The notes under the pieces: generated by a model
Seen by the model: the letters and a program-made list of their open reading frames with translations, nothing else
Database searches by the model: none
What the model was told of the DNA's origin: nothing
Translations under genes and position numbers: made by a program
Shown here: positions 11,937 through 21,270 of the stretch, piece after piece
Layout of the letters: every line of letters begins with the position of its first letter
Position numbering within the stretch: the stretch's first letter is position 1
DNA from: Sphingomonas sp.
GTDB lineage: Bacteria > Pseudomonadota > Alphaproteobacteria > Sphingomonadales > Sphingomonadaceae
NCBI RefSeq assembly: GCF_025353885.1
Contig: NZ_JANXNX010000050.1
Coordinates: forward strand, 1-41,955
Direction: 5' to 3'
Length of the DNA: 41,955 bases

Positions 11937-13751
11937 ATGCGTTTGCGTTTCCTGATCCTTGCCACTGCCTCGGCGGTCCTGTTGAACCCGGCGGTCGTCG
12001 GCGCGCAAAAGGCAGCCACCGCTGCTGCTGTTCCGGCTCAGAGCCAGGCGCTACGCAAAATATTCGAGGACAGCGACGAGGGGCAGTTGAAGCGCAGCCC
12101 GCTGTTTGCGCTGTTTCGCGGGGACGCACGGTTTGGCGGGCAGTTCGGCGACTTCATCACGAACGACTTCATGGCGCGCGAGAAGGCGGCGGCCGAGCAG
12201 AGCCTGACCGCACTGAAGGCGATCGCCCGGGCCAGGCTCAATGCCGACGACCAGATTTCCTACGATGTCTTCAAATACCAGACCGAGATGAGCCTGCGCG
12301 GGTTCGAACCCGGATTGCTACGGACTGCGACCGACCGGCCCATCGACCATTTCTCCGGGTTCCAGACGATGATGCCCGATGTGTCGTCGGGGGATGGTGC
12401 CGCGCCGTTCAAGACCGTGGCCGATTACGACAATAACCTGGTTCGGCTCGAAGGCTATATCACGTTCCTCGACCGCTCGGTCGGACGGATGCGCGAGGGG
12501 CTGGCCGATGGCGTGACCAATCCTAAGCTGGTGATGGTCAATGTCGTCGGACAACTCGACGCGCTGATCGGGCAGGGGGTTGAGGGGTCGACCTTCTACA
12601 AACCCGTGACCAAATTTCCCGAGGGCATTCCGGCGGCGGATCAGGCGCGCCTGAAGACCGCCTATGCGGCGTTCATCCGCGACCGGCTGAACCCGGCGCA
12701 CGCACGGCTGCGCGATTTCATCAAGAACGATTACCTGCCGAAAGCGCGTGAGAGCGTCGGGTTGGGGCAGATGCCGGGCGGGGCGGCCTATTACCGCTAT
12801 CTGGTTGCTCAGACGACGACGACCGACATGACCCCAGAGGCGATCCACGCGCTCGGCCTGTCGGAGGTGGCGCGTATCCATGGCGAGATGGAGAAGGTCA
12901 AGACGCAGGTGGCGTTCAAGGGGACGCTGGCGCAGTTCTTTGAATATATGCGGACCGACAAGAAGTTCGCGCCCGTGTCCGCCGCCGCGATGCGCGATTC
13001 GTACCTGTCCATCGACAAGCGCCTGTCGGTGACGATCCCCCGCGAGTTCGACACCATCCCCAAGTCGCCGCTCGAGATCCGCGCGGTGCCGTCCTATAAA
13101 GAGAAAACCGACGCGGCAGGATCATATCAGGGGGGCACGCCCGACGGTTCGCGACCGGGGATTTTCTTTTACAATAGTTACGATCTGCCATCGCGATTCA
13201 CCTGGGGTGACGAGACGCTGTTCCTACACGAGGGACGGCCCGGGCATCATTTCCAGATCAGCCTGGCGCAGGAAAATACGTCACTGCCCGCGTTCCAGCG
13301 GTTCGGCGGTAATACTGCCTATGTCGAGGGCTGGGCGCTCTATTCCGAAAGCCTCGGGCGCGAGCTGGGCCTGTTTACCGACCCGTACCAATATTACGGC
13401 CATTTGAACGACGAAATCCTGCGCGCCATGCGGCTGGTGGTCGATACCGGCATTCATGCACAGGGATGGAGTCGGGACAAGGCGATTGCCTATATGCTCG
13501 ACAATTCAGCAATGGGCCGGACCGACGCGACGGCCGAGGTCGAGCGTTATATCGCCATTCCAAGCCAGGCGCTGGCTTACAAGATCGGGGCGCTGACCAT
13601 CCAGCGCTTGCGGGCCAAGGCGCAAACGGCGCTCGGCCCGAAATTCGATGTGCGGGAGTTCCATGCGCAGGTCCTGATGTCGGGCGCGCTGCCGATGGGT
13701 GTGCTGGAAGCAAAGATCGACCGCTGGATCGCCGCGAAAAAGGCGGGGTAA
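11937..13751 (+). CDS. Exported DUF885 family putative metallopeptidase
   Basis: A 604-residue protein with an N-terminal signal peptide (MRLRFLILATASAVLL, probable cleavage after VVGA). There is no lipobox Cys, so it is probably periplasmic. The DUF885 hallmark HEGRPGHH is at residues 431-438, followed by ENTSLPAFQRFGGNTAYVEG, which supplies a downstream glutamate in a context like the zinc ligands of gluzincin peptidases. The family is widespread and poorly characterised; a carboxypeptidase or dipeptidase role is usually assumed. The gene follows the monooxygenase by 52 bp and converges on the CHASE2-EAL gene. Confidence 0.88.
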   Translation: MRLRFLILATASAVLLNPAVVGAQKAATAAAVPAQSQALRKIFEDSDEGQLKRSPLFALFRGDARFGGQFGDFITNDFMAREKAAAEQSLTALKAIARARLNADDQISYDVFKYQTEMSLRGFEPGLLRTATDRPIDHFSGFQTMMPDVSSGDGAAPFKTVADYDNNLVRLEGYITFLDRSVGRMREGLADGVTNPKLVMVNVVGQLDALIGQGVEGSTFYKPVTKFPEGIPAADQARLKTAYAAFIRDRLNPAHARLRDFIKNDYLPKARESVGLGQMPGGAAYYRYLVAQTTTTDMTPEAIHALGLSEVARIHGEMEKVKTQVAFKGTLAQFFEYMRTDKKFAPVSAAAMRDSYLSIDKRLSVTIPREFDTIPKSPLEIRAVPSYKEKTDAAGSYQGGTPDGSRPGIFFYNSYDLPSRFTWGDETLFLHEGRPGHHFQISLAQENTSLPAFQRFGGNTAYVEGWALYSESLGRELGLFTDPYQYYGHLNDEILRAMRLVVDTGIHAQGWSRDKAIAYMLDNSAMGRTDATAEVERYIAIPSQALAYKIGALTIQRLRAKAQTALGPKFDVREFHAQVLMSGALPMGVLEAKIDRWIAAKKAG

Positions 13752-13788
13752 CGGCTAGGGCGGCCGAGCGGCGGTGAGGTGATCGTAT

Positions 13789-16131
13789 TCAGGCGATCAG
13801 GCGCACCGGCTCGGCCCGATGGTTCACCAATTGGGTCAGCGCATCGAATGGCATAGGCTTGCCGATGAAATATCCCTGCGCATAATCGCACCCGAACGTG
13901 CGCAACAGGTCGATTGTCGCCTGGTCCTCAATCCCTTCGGCGACCACCTGAAGCCCGAGGTCGTGAGCGAGATTGATGGTCGAACGCACCATGATCGTGT
14001 CGCTATCGCTGTTTTTTTGACAAAGCGACGTCACAAAGGACTTGTCGATCTTCAGTTCATGGACCGGAAGTTGCTTCAAATAGGACAACGTGGACAGGCC
14101 CGTCCCGTAATCGTCGATCGAGAGGCGCACGCCAAATTCGCGCAAGGACTTCAGCACGAAGATGGCAACGTCGGGCGAACGGATCAGCGCGCTTTCGGTG
14201 ATCTCGATGGCGATGGCCGAGGGCGGCAGGCCAAAATCATGCAGCAGCGATTTGATCTTGTCGGCGAAATGGGCGTTGGCGATATCGCCGGCCGACGCAT
14301 TTATCGCGACCCGCATCGGCGTGCCCATCCCCTGCCACCGCGCACAGTCGTTCAGCGCAGTCCGCAGCACATAGTCAGTAACCTCCGAAATCACGCCCGT
14401 CGTTTCGGCGAGCGGAATAAATTCGTCGGGAGAAATATTGCCCTGGGTCGGATGATACCAGCGTACCAGCGCTTCTGCATCGGCAATCAGGTTGCGGCGC
14501 AGATCCAGTTTTGGCTGGTAAAACACGGTGACATCACCGGCAGCCAGTCCGTTGCGCAGTTCACCCATCAGCGAAACCTTGCGACGGACCGTGGGGTCGG
14601 CACCCTGATACCAGTGGCAAAGGTCGCCCGCCGCCCGCGCTGTGCCGATCGCGGCCAGGGCATGTTCGATCCGCAGCACCACCAGACCCGCCCCGCCATC
14701 CCGGTCCAGCCCTACCGTCAGTCCAACGTCGACCAGCCCGGCGCTGGTCGACACCGGCTGGCGAAAACCCTGGGTGATGGCGACGACGCGCGCGGCAATG
14801 GCGGCATCCTCTTCGGCGGGCTGGCACCATGCCACCACGTCGGGGGCAATGCGATAGACCGGGCCATCGATGGCGGCTTCGATACGGGCGGCAATCTCCT
14901 TCACCATGTCGGTGACCGCCGCCATGCCGAGGGCGTCGCGGATCAATTCGAAGCGCTCGAGCCCCGCCGCTGCCAGCACGCAGGGGTCCTTGACCGACGC
15001 CGCGAGGGCGATCTCCAGGCTTTGGCGGTTGGGCAGCTTGGTTTCGCTATCCAGAAGCGCCCGCAAAACGAGCTGGCGGCGTAGTTCAAACGCAACGCGC
15101 GCGGCAGTCACGACCAGCGCCACGAACAAGACCGGCGCGGAATCGATCGAGACCGGCCACCGCGATTGCAGGGCAATGGGGAGCGCCAGCGTTACGCTGA
15201 CGACCGCGAGCGCAGCGGCGCTGAAAGAATATCGAAAGCGCCGATACACGCCCAGCCCCAGGACCAGCGCGACCAATGCAGCGGCGACCAACGTGGGCAG
15301 CCAGCCGGTGCGCATGAGCGCGCGACCCTGGATCAACGAATCTGCTGCAAGCGCCTGGATGACGACGCCGGGGATGCTGCCAAAGCGTGGCACGACGTAA
15401 TGGTCGCCCAGTTCGATCGCCGTTGCCCCGATGATGATCCGCTTTCCAGCAAGGTCCCTCGCCGGGATGCGCCCCGCCAGGACGTCGACGAATGAAAAGC
15501 GGGGGATTTTGCGGACGTCTATGGCCCAGTCAGGCTGGAACACGCGGTCTCCCAGCGTATCGTTTTCGGCCAGCAATGCCGAGATCGACGGCCTGATATG
15601 GCCGGCGATCATTGTCGCTGCGGGATAGTCGCGGACGACGCCATCGATCCCGGGAAAAATATTGACGCCCCCGACCCAGGCCGTTTCAAACACGGTGGCG
15701 GGCTTGCTTTCGATGGCCGAGCTTGCTGTCGCCTGATCTGAGGCGCGTTGCTGGAAAATCGGCAGGATAACGGGTTGCGCCTGACGGATGGCGTTGGCGA
15801 ACGCGGCGTCGCCGGAAGCTTCCGAAGGGGCGCTGAAATCGACATCGAAGGCGATCAGATTGGCACCCGCGGCGTGCAACCGTTCCACGACACCCGCATG
15901 ATAGTGACGGGACCAGGGCCAGTGATGAAGACGGGCGAGGCTGCGGGCGTCGATTTCCACGACCGCGACCTGCCCTGTCGGAGCGCTGTCGAGCAGACTG
16001 GCGCGGGCCGCGGTCAGCCGATCCTCGATGGGTTCGAACCAGCCGAAAGAGAACATTGCAACCGTTGTCACAAGCGCGCCAGCCACCAGCGCGACGCGTG
16101 CGCGCAATGATAGCGATCGCACTGTGGTCAT
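13789..16131 (-). CDS. CHASE2-domain membrane sensor with degenerate GGDEF and intact EAL (c-di-GMP phosphodiesterase candidate)
   Basis: A 780-residue inner-membrane signalling protein. One N-terminal membrane segment (VALVAGALVTTVAMFSFGW) is followed by an extracytoplasmic CHASE2 domain (about 45-290, with VAVVEIDARSLARL and GANLIAFDVDFSAPS). Three closely spaced membrane segments (about 297-385) and a short linker come next. The GGDEF fold is ruined: where RxGGDEF should stand it reads RIAPDVVAW. The C-terminal EAL domain keeps its catalytic set: EALVRW, the EITES glutamate, DDYGTG, KIDKSF and EGIE. It therefore probably hydrolyses c-di-GMP under control of an envelope signal. It lies 53 bp after the FecR gene on the same strand and is probably co-transcribed with it. 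Confidence 0.93.
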   Translation of the reverse strand: MTTVRSLSLRARVALVAGALVTTVAMFSFGWFEPIEDRLTAARASLLDSAPTGQVAVVEIDARSLARLHHWPWSRHYHAGVVERLHAAGANLIAFDVDFSAPSEASGDAAFANAIRQAQPVILPIFQQRASDQATASSAIESKPATVFETAWVGGVNIFPGIDGVVRDYPAATMIAGHIRPSISALLAENDTLGDRVFQPDWAIDVRKIPRFSFVDVLAGRIPARDLAGKRIIIGATAIELGDHYVVPRFGSIPGVVIQALAADSLIQGRALMRTGWLPTLVAAALVALVLGLGVYRRFRYSFSAAALAVVSVTLALPIALQSRWPVSIDSAPVLFVALVVTAARVAFELRRQLVLRALLDSETKLPNRQSLEIALAASVKDPCVLAAAGLERFELIRDALGMAAVTDMVKEIAARIEAAIDGPVYRIAPDVVAWCQPAEEDAAIAARVVAITQGFRQPVSTSAGLVDVGLTVGLDRDGGAGLVVLRIEHALAAIGTARAAGDLCHWYQGADPTVRRKVSLMGELRNGLAAGDVTVFYQPKLDLRRNLIADAEALVRWYHPTQGNISPDEFIPLAETTGVISEVTDYVLRTALNDCARWQGMGTPMRVAINASAGDIANAHFADKIKSLLHDFGLPPSAIAIEITESALIRSPDVAIFVLKSLREFGVRLSIDDYGTGLSTLSYLKQLPVHELKIDKSFVTSLCQKNSDSDTIMVRSTINLAHDLGLQVVAEGIEDQATIDLLRTFGCDYAQGYFIGKPMPFDALTQLVNHRAEPVRLIA

Positions 16132-16184
16132 CGGGCGATTGCTTTCGATAACGTCAGAGACCCGTCAATCCGGCGCACTGGCGG

Positions 16185-17387
16185 TCAGTCGTCCTTGCCC
16201 TTGGGCGGCTTGGGCAGCTTCGGCAGCTTGATCTTGTCGTTGTCGAAATGTTTGCCGTTGTCACCACCCTCACCACCGCCGGGCGGTATCATGACCACGG
16301 GTGGGGTCGTCACCGGGGGCAATGTCACTGGCACGGTCACCGGCGGCGTCGTGATTGGGGGTAACGTTACCGGCGGCACGGTGACCGGTGGCAATGTCAC
16401 GGGCGGCGTGACGACTGGAACTGTGGTTGGTGGCAGCGTCACTGGTGGCAAAATGACCGGCGCTGTGACGACCGGAGGCGTGACAACCGGCACTGTTGCG
16501 ACGGGGACCGTCACGACTGGCGCGGTCACGACTGGCACCGTGACCGGGGTAACGGCGACTGGAGGTGTCGTTACCGGTACGATCACCGGGTCACTGGGCG
16601 TACTAGAAGCGGGCGCCTGCGCCGACGGTTTTTCGAGCAGAGCGATCTGAGCGGGCCGTGTAACCGCCGCCTGCATCGTCTTTACCGGCACCGGATCGAC
16701 ACTCATCAGGCCACCCGACAGCTGCGCGACCGTCGACAGCGATACATCCTCCGACGCAGCAACAACAACGGTACGTTCAGATCCCTTTTCAGCCTCGCCG
16801 ATGCTCGCGACGTTGGCGAGCACAAGCGACTTCGGATTCGAATGCTTGACGAACACAGTGTCGCCGTTGGTGACCAGGCGATGCATCCCGCCTGTAATCG
16901 CCGAAACCTCGACTGCGCCGTCGATCACCTGGATGGCGCTACGATCCTTGTCGACGATGATCGTGAAAGTAGTACCCTTCACGACGGCGGCCAGCATCGG
17001 CGTTTCCACCTGGAAATGCGGGATCGCCATGTGCCTGATCTTGTACAGCAATGTTCCAGCCTGCTGGACGATATGGGTAAAGCCACTCACCTGTTCGGCC
17101 TGTGGGACCTGCAACCGGCTGCCGGGGGAGACAACGATATAGTCGGCCCCGCGCGTCAGGGTCGCGCGACCGCCGGGTCCGGTGACAACGACGTCGCCGG
17201 GCGCCAGCGCCGCATTTGTCTGAAGCACGACTGACTGGAAGCCAGTGCGCAGAACATGGGCATCGCCGCTCCGCTGGCTGACTTTCCAGGGTCCCTCGGG
17301 CGCACCCGCAGCGATGGCCGAAGTCGACGCTCCAAGCAGCATCGCCGCGATGATTTTTGTCGTTCTGCCCACGATAATCCCTATCAT
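16185..17387 (-). CDS. Exported FecR-domain protein with Pro/Val/Thr repeat tail
   Basis: I place the start at ATG 17387 (MIGIIVGRTTKIIAAMLLG, 400 residues), which gives a signal peptide ending near SAIAAG. An ATG at 17420 is the alternative. The frame stays open to 17588, but that would overlap the divergent transporter gene. A FecR domain spans roughly residues 40-170 (LAPGDVVVTGPGGRATLTRG, PMLAAVVKGTTFTI, IDGAVEVSAITG). Residues about 266-365 are a low-complexity series of PVT/TPP/VPV units, ending in a Gly/Lys/Pro/Asp-rich tail (KLPKLPKPPKGKDD). It lacks the inner-membrane anti-sigma layout of classical FecR and is likely periplasmic or surface-associated. It is first in a two-gene unit with the CHASE2-EAL protein. 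Confidence 0.85.
   Translation of the reverse strand: MIGIIVGRTTKIIAAMLLGASTSAIAAGAPEGPWKVSQRSGDAHVLRTGFQSVVLQTNAALAPGDVVVTGPGGRATLTRGADYIVVSPGSRLQVPQAEQVSGFTHIVQQAGTLLYKIRHMAIPHFQVETPMLAAVVKGTTFTIIVDKDRSAIQVIDGAVEVSAITGGMHRLVTNGDTVFVKHSNPKSLVLANVASIGEAEKGSERTVVVAASEDVSLSTVAQLSGGLMSVDPVPVKTMQAAVTRPAQIALLEKPSAQAPASSTPSDPVIVPVTTPPVAVTPVTVPVVTAPVVTVPVATVPVVTPPVVTAPVILPPVTLPPTTVPVVTPPVTLPPVTVPPVTLPPITTPPVTVPVTLPPVTTPPVVMIPPGGGEGGDNGKHFDNDKIKLPKLPKPPKGKDD
16291..16590. repeat. Low-complexity coding repeat (Pro-Val-Thr units)
   Basis: About 300 bp inside the FecR-domain gene are built from degenerate 9-15 bp units encoding PVT, TPP and VPV on the minus strand. The plus strand reads as Gly/Val/Thr repeats. 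Such tracts can expand or contract by slippage, so length may vary between strains. Confidence 0.85.
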
Positions 17388-17557
17388 TATTGCTGCGCGT
17401 AGGCGGAAGCACGGCGTCATGCGTTGCCCGCGCGGCAGGCTTTCATAGGATGGGTCTAAGCCCCTGAGCGATAAGGCTTTGTAAGCTAAAATGGTTATTG
17501 AAAGGTTTAATGGCGGGCGTCGCGGCCTTTGTGATAAATTAACGGCCTCGACATAAG

Positions 17558-19270
17558 ATGCGAACCAGCCAAGTGCTTCGTTTCGCAACAGAAATAATCA
17601 GGTGTCGTATCGCTACTTACTTTTTAACACCGGCCCTGATGGCTTTGGCGATCGCTGCTGCCAGCCTCGGATTTGCACCTGATGCTGCGGCGCAGGTGGC
17701 GAACGATCCGGGTGCCATCGAACGAACGATACCCCAGCCTGCCCCCTCGCCGGTGGCAGCCCCGCGGGTGAGTCTACCACGCACGCCCGCCGGCGTTGGC
17801 GCTGGCGTCAACACTCAGTTTGTCCTGGGCTCGGTTCATATCGAAGGCGCAACGGTCTTCACGCCAACCCAGCTGTCCAACGAATTCGAGCCCTATCTTG
17901 CAACCACAGTGGACACCGACACGCTGAAGGAAATCGTCGCGAGGATCACGCGGCGCTATCGCAGCGCCGGGTATATTCTGTCCTATGCGGTTTTACCCGC
18001 CCAGAATGTGGCGGGCGGCATCGTCCGGATCGCCGTCGTTGAGGGTTGCGTCGACAAGGTTGTGGTTCAGGGTGGAGGTCCCCGCACGCGTGCGGTCGAA
18101 GCGATGGTGGCGCGGCTGGTGAAGGAACAACCGCTTAATTCGCAAACCCTGGAACGGGTAATCGGCCTGATCCGCGACATGCCGGGAATGGCCGTGTCCG
18201 ACGTCCGTCTCAGCCGCTCTCCGGGTAACGCCGCAAACCACCAGCTTACAATCATCGTGACGCACGACGGCGCTGAAGCGCTGGTCTATGCCGACAATCG
18301 CGGCACCGACCAGGCCGGTCGCGAGCGGCTCTACACGGCGGCGACCGTCAATTCAGTGGTCATCGCTGGCGACGAAGCAAACATCGCCGTCTTCGCGATA
18401 CCCGGCCGTCGCTATCATTATCTGTATGGGCAGGCCGCCGCCAGCGTGCCGGTCGGTCCCGACGGCTGGCGGATCGGTGTGTCGGCGTCACGCGGCGACC
18501 AGTATCAGCTCTACTCATTCGGCAGACTCGATGGGGCGTCGTACAGCTTTGCCGCCCAACTGTCCTATCCACTGGTGCGAAGCCGGGCCCTGACCGCCGT
18601 CGCCCGGCTGTCGGTATCCGACTGGCGCAGCGTTAACGACCTCGACCGCGTGCGCATCCAGCGCGACCGTCTGCGCGTGGCACGGGTCGCTCTCGACGTT
18701 ACCAGCGGTGGCAAGACGCGCTTCGAAGGACAATTTGCCTTCGCGCGCGGGCTGGGGTTCGACGGCGTCACCCGGCGCGACGACCCACTGGCCTCACGGA
18801 TTGATGGCAGCGGCATTTTTTCCAAGGCGAGCGCAAACGTCCAGCTTGCCCACCCGCTGAGCAAGACTATGACCTTGCGGGCAAACTTTGCGGGCCAGTA
18901 TGTGAGCCGCCCGGTGTTGTCGCCAGAAGAGTTCTCGCTGGGTGGCAGCGCAATCGGCCGGGCCTATGACTTCAACGCCCTGACGGGCGACCATGGTATC
19001 GCGGGCGGAATCGAAATCGGCTACCGGATCCGGGATCGCAGGAGCGGACCACGGCAGGCGGAGCTATTCTCGTTCGCCGATGGCGGTGCGGTGTTCCAGT
19101 CGGGGCGGCAGAGCAGCCAGCCCCGCAGCGAAAGCCTGTCGTCGGTGGGCGTCGGGACGCGTTTCGTAATGGCGGGACTGTCGTTTTCGGCTGAGCTAGG
19201 CGTACCGTTGCAACGCGTATCGGGGTTGCGATCGGCACGCGCCTTCTTCTCGATCGCCAAAGGCTTTTAA
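17558..19270 (+). CDS. ShlB/FhaC/HecB-type two-partner secretion outer-membrane transporter (TpsB)
   Basis: A 570-residue outer-membrane Omp85-superfamily protein that would secrete a large TpsA exoprotein. It has a long signal sequence (basic n-region, then MALAIAAASLGF, ending DAAAQ), a proline-rich linker, and a POTRA domain (about 85-170: VHIEGATVFTPTQL, YRSAGYILSYAVLPAQ). The C-terminal ShlB-type barrel contains the IGRAYDF block near the conserved loop-6 position. ATG 17558 is preferred because the later ATG 17639 would remove the basic n-region. It is divergent from the FecR gene across about 170 bp with no clear promoter. No TpsA gene is in the window. Confidence 0.9.
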   Translation: MRTSQVLRFATEIIRCRIATYFLTPALMALAIAAASLGFAPDAAAQVANDPGAIERTIPQPAPSPVAAPRVSLPRTPAGVGAGVNTQFVLGSVHIEGATVFTPTQLSNEFEPYLATTVDTDTLKEIVARITRRYRSAGYILSYAVLPAQNVAGGIVRIAVVEGCVDKVVVQGGGPRTRAVEAMVARLVKEQPLNSQTLERVIGLIRDMPGMAVSDVRLSRSPGNAANHQLTIIVTHDGAEALVYADNRGTDQAGRERLYTAATVNSVVIAGDEANIAVFAIPGRRYHYLYGQAAASVPVGPDGWRIGVSASRGDQYQLYSFGRLDGASYSFAAQLSYPLVRSRALTAVARLSVSDWRSVNDLDRVRIQRDRLRVARVALDVTSGGKTRFEGQFAFARGLGFDGVTRRDDPLASRIDGSGIFSKASANVQLAHPLSKTMTLRANFAGQYVSRPVLSPEEFSLGGSAIGRAYDFNALTGDHGIAGGIEIGYRIRDRRSGPRQAELFSFADGGAVFQSGRQSSQPRSESLSSVGVGTRFVMAGLSFSAELGVPLQRVSGLRSARAFFSIAKGF

Positions 19271-19292
19271 GCCGACCGAAGCGGACGGTCAG

Positions 19293-19367
19293 TGGCTCCC
19301 CGGGCCTGATTCGAACAGGCGGCCATTCGATTAACAGTCGAATGCTCTACCGCTGAGCTACCGGGGA
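19293..19367 (-). tRNA. tRNA-Asn (anticodon GTT)
   Basis: On the minus strand the acceptor 5' arm TCCCCGG (19367-19361) pairs with CCGGGGA near the 3' end, followed by discriminator G and encoded CCA (19295-19293). The D arm AGCTCAGCGGTAGAGC, anticodon loop CTGTTAA with GTT, and T arm with GTTCGAATC are intact. The total is 75 nt including CCA. It lies 50 bp downstream of nadK. A weak promoter-like TTGCAT-18-TAGGAG (19414 to 19385) could drive it separately. Confidence 0.97.
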
Positions 19368-19417
19368 ACACTAACGAAGGCGCGCTCCTAGCACCGGTTT
19401 TCCGAAGGATGCAAGGG

Positions 19418-20194
19418 TCAGACGACGAATTGTTCCATCGCGATGCGATCATCAAGTGCGTGTTCTGGATCGAAGAGTAATTTCAGCGTCGAAGTGCGAT
19501 CGATCGACACGGTGATCGTCGCTACGTCACGAACCTCGCGCTGATCGGCAACCGCAGATACGGGCCGTTTTACCGGATCGAGCACGCGAAACTTGATGAC
19601 TGCGGTTTCTGGCAGGATCGCCCCGCGCCAGCGTCGCGGGCGAAACGGGCTGATGGGCGTCAGGGCCAGCAGCGCCGACCCGAGCGGCAGGATTGGGCCA
19701 TGGGCCGACAGATTATAGGCGGTCGAACCCGCTGGTGTTGCGACCAGGACACCGTCGCAAACCAGCTCGGGCAGGACGACGCGACCGTTGACTTCGACCT
19801 CCAGCTTGGCGGTCTGACGGGTTTCGCGCAACAGCGATACTTCATTGATGGCGGGCAGCGAAATCTTTTGCCCGTCGATCGTCTCGGCCTCCATGCGCAA
19901 CGGCGTCACGTTGAACAGCTTGGCGTTGTCGATCCGCTCATCGAGCCGCTTTTCACGCCATTCATTCATCAGGAAACCGACGGTGCCAAGATTCATGCCG
20001 AACACCGGCAGAATGCGGCGTTCCTCCAGCATCGCGTGCAATGTCTGGAGCAGGAATCCGTCGCCACCCAGCGCCACGATCATATCTGCGTCGCGGACGC
20101 TGACCCAATCGCGCCGCGCGCGCAGCGACACAGCGGCTTCTTCGGCGGCATCGGTGGGGGAAACGAGCAGTGCGCGTTTGGGTTCGGCGATCAT
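19418..20194 (-). CDS. nadK: NAD kinase
   Basis: NAD kinase phosphorylates NAD to NADP using ATP or polyphosphate. The 258-residue length fits the compact alphaproteobacterial type. The catalytic GGDG motif is at residues 43-46 (ALGGDGFLLQ), followed by GMNLGTVGFL, INEVSLLRE (the NE motif) and the glycine-rich GSTAYNLSAHGPIL block. Its start overlaps the moaA stop as ATGA (20191-20194), so the two are translationally coupled. Confidence 0.96.
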   Translation of the reverse strand: MIAEPKRALLVSPTDAAEEAAVSLRARRDWVSVRDADMIVALGGDGFLLQTLHAMLEERRILPVFGMNLGTVGFLMNEWREKRLDERIDNAKLFNVTPLRMEAETIDGQKISLPAINEVSLLRETRQTAKLEVEVNGRVVLPELVCDGVLVATPAGSTAYNLSAHGPILPLGSALLALTPISPFRPRRWRGAILPETAVIKFRVLDPVKRPVSAVADQREVRDVATITVSIDRTSTLKLLFDPEHALDDRIAMEQFVV

Positions 20195-21192
20195 CCGCCG
20201 GTCACGCTCATGTGACGCGACGTCGCGGGTGTTCCGATCAGGAAATCATGCGCCTTCGGCTTGGCGCCGAGCGCGCGATCGATCGCATCATCGAGCAATG
20301 CGGGATCGTCAGACCGCAGCGCCTCCCGCAAATCGACGCGGTCTTCGTGGCCGAGGCACATGAAGAGCTGGCCCGAAGCCGAAACGCGAATACGATTGCA
20401 GCCCTCGCAAAAATTGCGGGTCAGCGGCGAAATGAGGCCGAGCGTCGCGCCAAGCGCAGGAACCGACCAGTAGCGCGCAGGCCCGCCGGTTCGTTTTGCA
20501 CTGGGCACGAGCGTGTAGCGTGCCTCAAGCTGTTCCTTGACCACGGCTAACGACAGGAAACGATCGGTCCTATCATCCTCGATCACGCCGAGCGGCATGG
20601 TCTCGATCAACGAGAGGCCAAACCCCTGTTCGCCGCACCATGCCAGCATCGGCTCGATTTCATCCTGATTGACGCCCTTCAACGCGACCATGTTGATTTT
20701 GACACCCATGCCCGCCTCCTTGGCGGCCTGGATACCGTCGAGCACTTGGGCGACATCACCGTGGCGCGTGATATGGCGAAACTTGTCAGGATCGCGGGTG
20801 TCGAGGCTGACATTGATGCGGGCGAGCCCCGCCGCGCGCAACGCAGGCGCATGTTCGCGCAGCCGCGTCGCATTGGTGGTCATGGTCACTTCGTCGAGGC
20901 CGCGGCCGATCAGTTGACCGATCGCTTGCGTAACCTGGACCGCGCCGCGCCGGGCCAGCGGTTCGCCCCCGGTCAGCCGGATGCGCTTAACCCCGCGGGC
21001 GACGAACCGCCGCGCCAGCACGGCAATCTCCTCTAGCGTCAGGATTTCGGAGCGGGGCAGGAAGATCATATCCTCGGCCATGCAATAACGGCAGCGCAGA
21101 TCACACCGATCGGTTAGTGACAGGCGGACATAGTCGATATTCCGGCCAAAGCCGTCGCGCAGAGTTTTCGCTGGATTAACGCTTTGCACCAT
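20191..21192 (-). CDS. moaA: GTP 3',8-cyclase MoaA (molybdenum cofactor synthesis)
   Basis: A radical-SAM enzyme that starts molybdopterin synthesis by cyclising GTP, with MoaC. In 333 residues it shows the N-terminal cluster C30-x3-C34-x2-C37 (CDLRCRYC), RLTGGEPLAR, and the C-terminal second cluster CEGC...FMC. It ends in the invariant Gly-Gly tail (SVTGG), which the family needs for catalysis. It overlaps nadK by 4 bp and is divergent from the GGDEF/EAL gene. No other moa genes are nearby. Confidence 0.96.
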   Translation of the reverse strand: MVQSVNPAKTLRDGFGRNIDYVRLSLTDRCDLRCRYCMAEDMIFLPRSEILTLEEIAVLARRFVARGVKRIRLTGGEPLARRGAVQVTQAIGQLIGRGLDEVTMTTNATRLREHAPALRAAGLARINVSLDTRDPDKFRHITRHGDVAQVLDGIQAAKEAGMGVKINMVALKGVNQDEIEPMLAWCGEQGFGLSLIETMPLGVIEDDRTDRFLSLAVVKEQLEARYTLVPSAKRTGGPARYWSVPALGATLGLISPLTRNFCEGCNRIRVSASGQLFMCLGHEDRVDLREALRSDDPALLDDAIDRALGAKPKAHDFLIGTPATSRHMSVTGG

Positions 21193-21270
21193 TATCGACA
21201 GGTAAGGGTCCTATCGAGTTATGGCAATTGGCGGCGGGGGAAACACCCGTTAGCAACGCCCGGCAAGGGG

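Noticed and set aside
13819-15084. A 421-codon open frame antisense to the CHASE2-EAL gene
   Set aside because: The minus strand carries complete EAL motifs; the plus-strand product has only low-complexity His/Arg/Gln-rich sequence.
16195-16650. A Gly/Val/Thr repeat protein on the plus strand opposite the FecR tail
   Set aside because: It is the mirror reading of the PVT repeats. The FecR domain and repeat tail are continuous on the minus strand, and the plus-strand frame has no supported start or domain.
19271-19292. Terminator hairpin after tRNA-Asn
   Set aside because: GACCG-N7-CGGTC on the minus strand could pair, but the stem is short and no run of T follows (GGCTTAAAAG).
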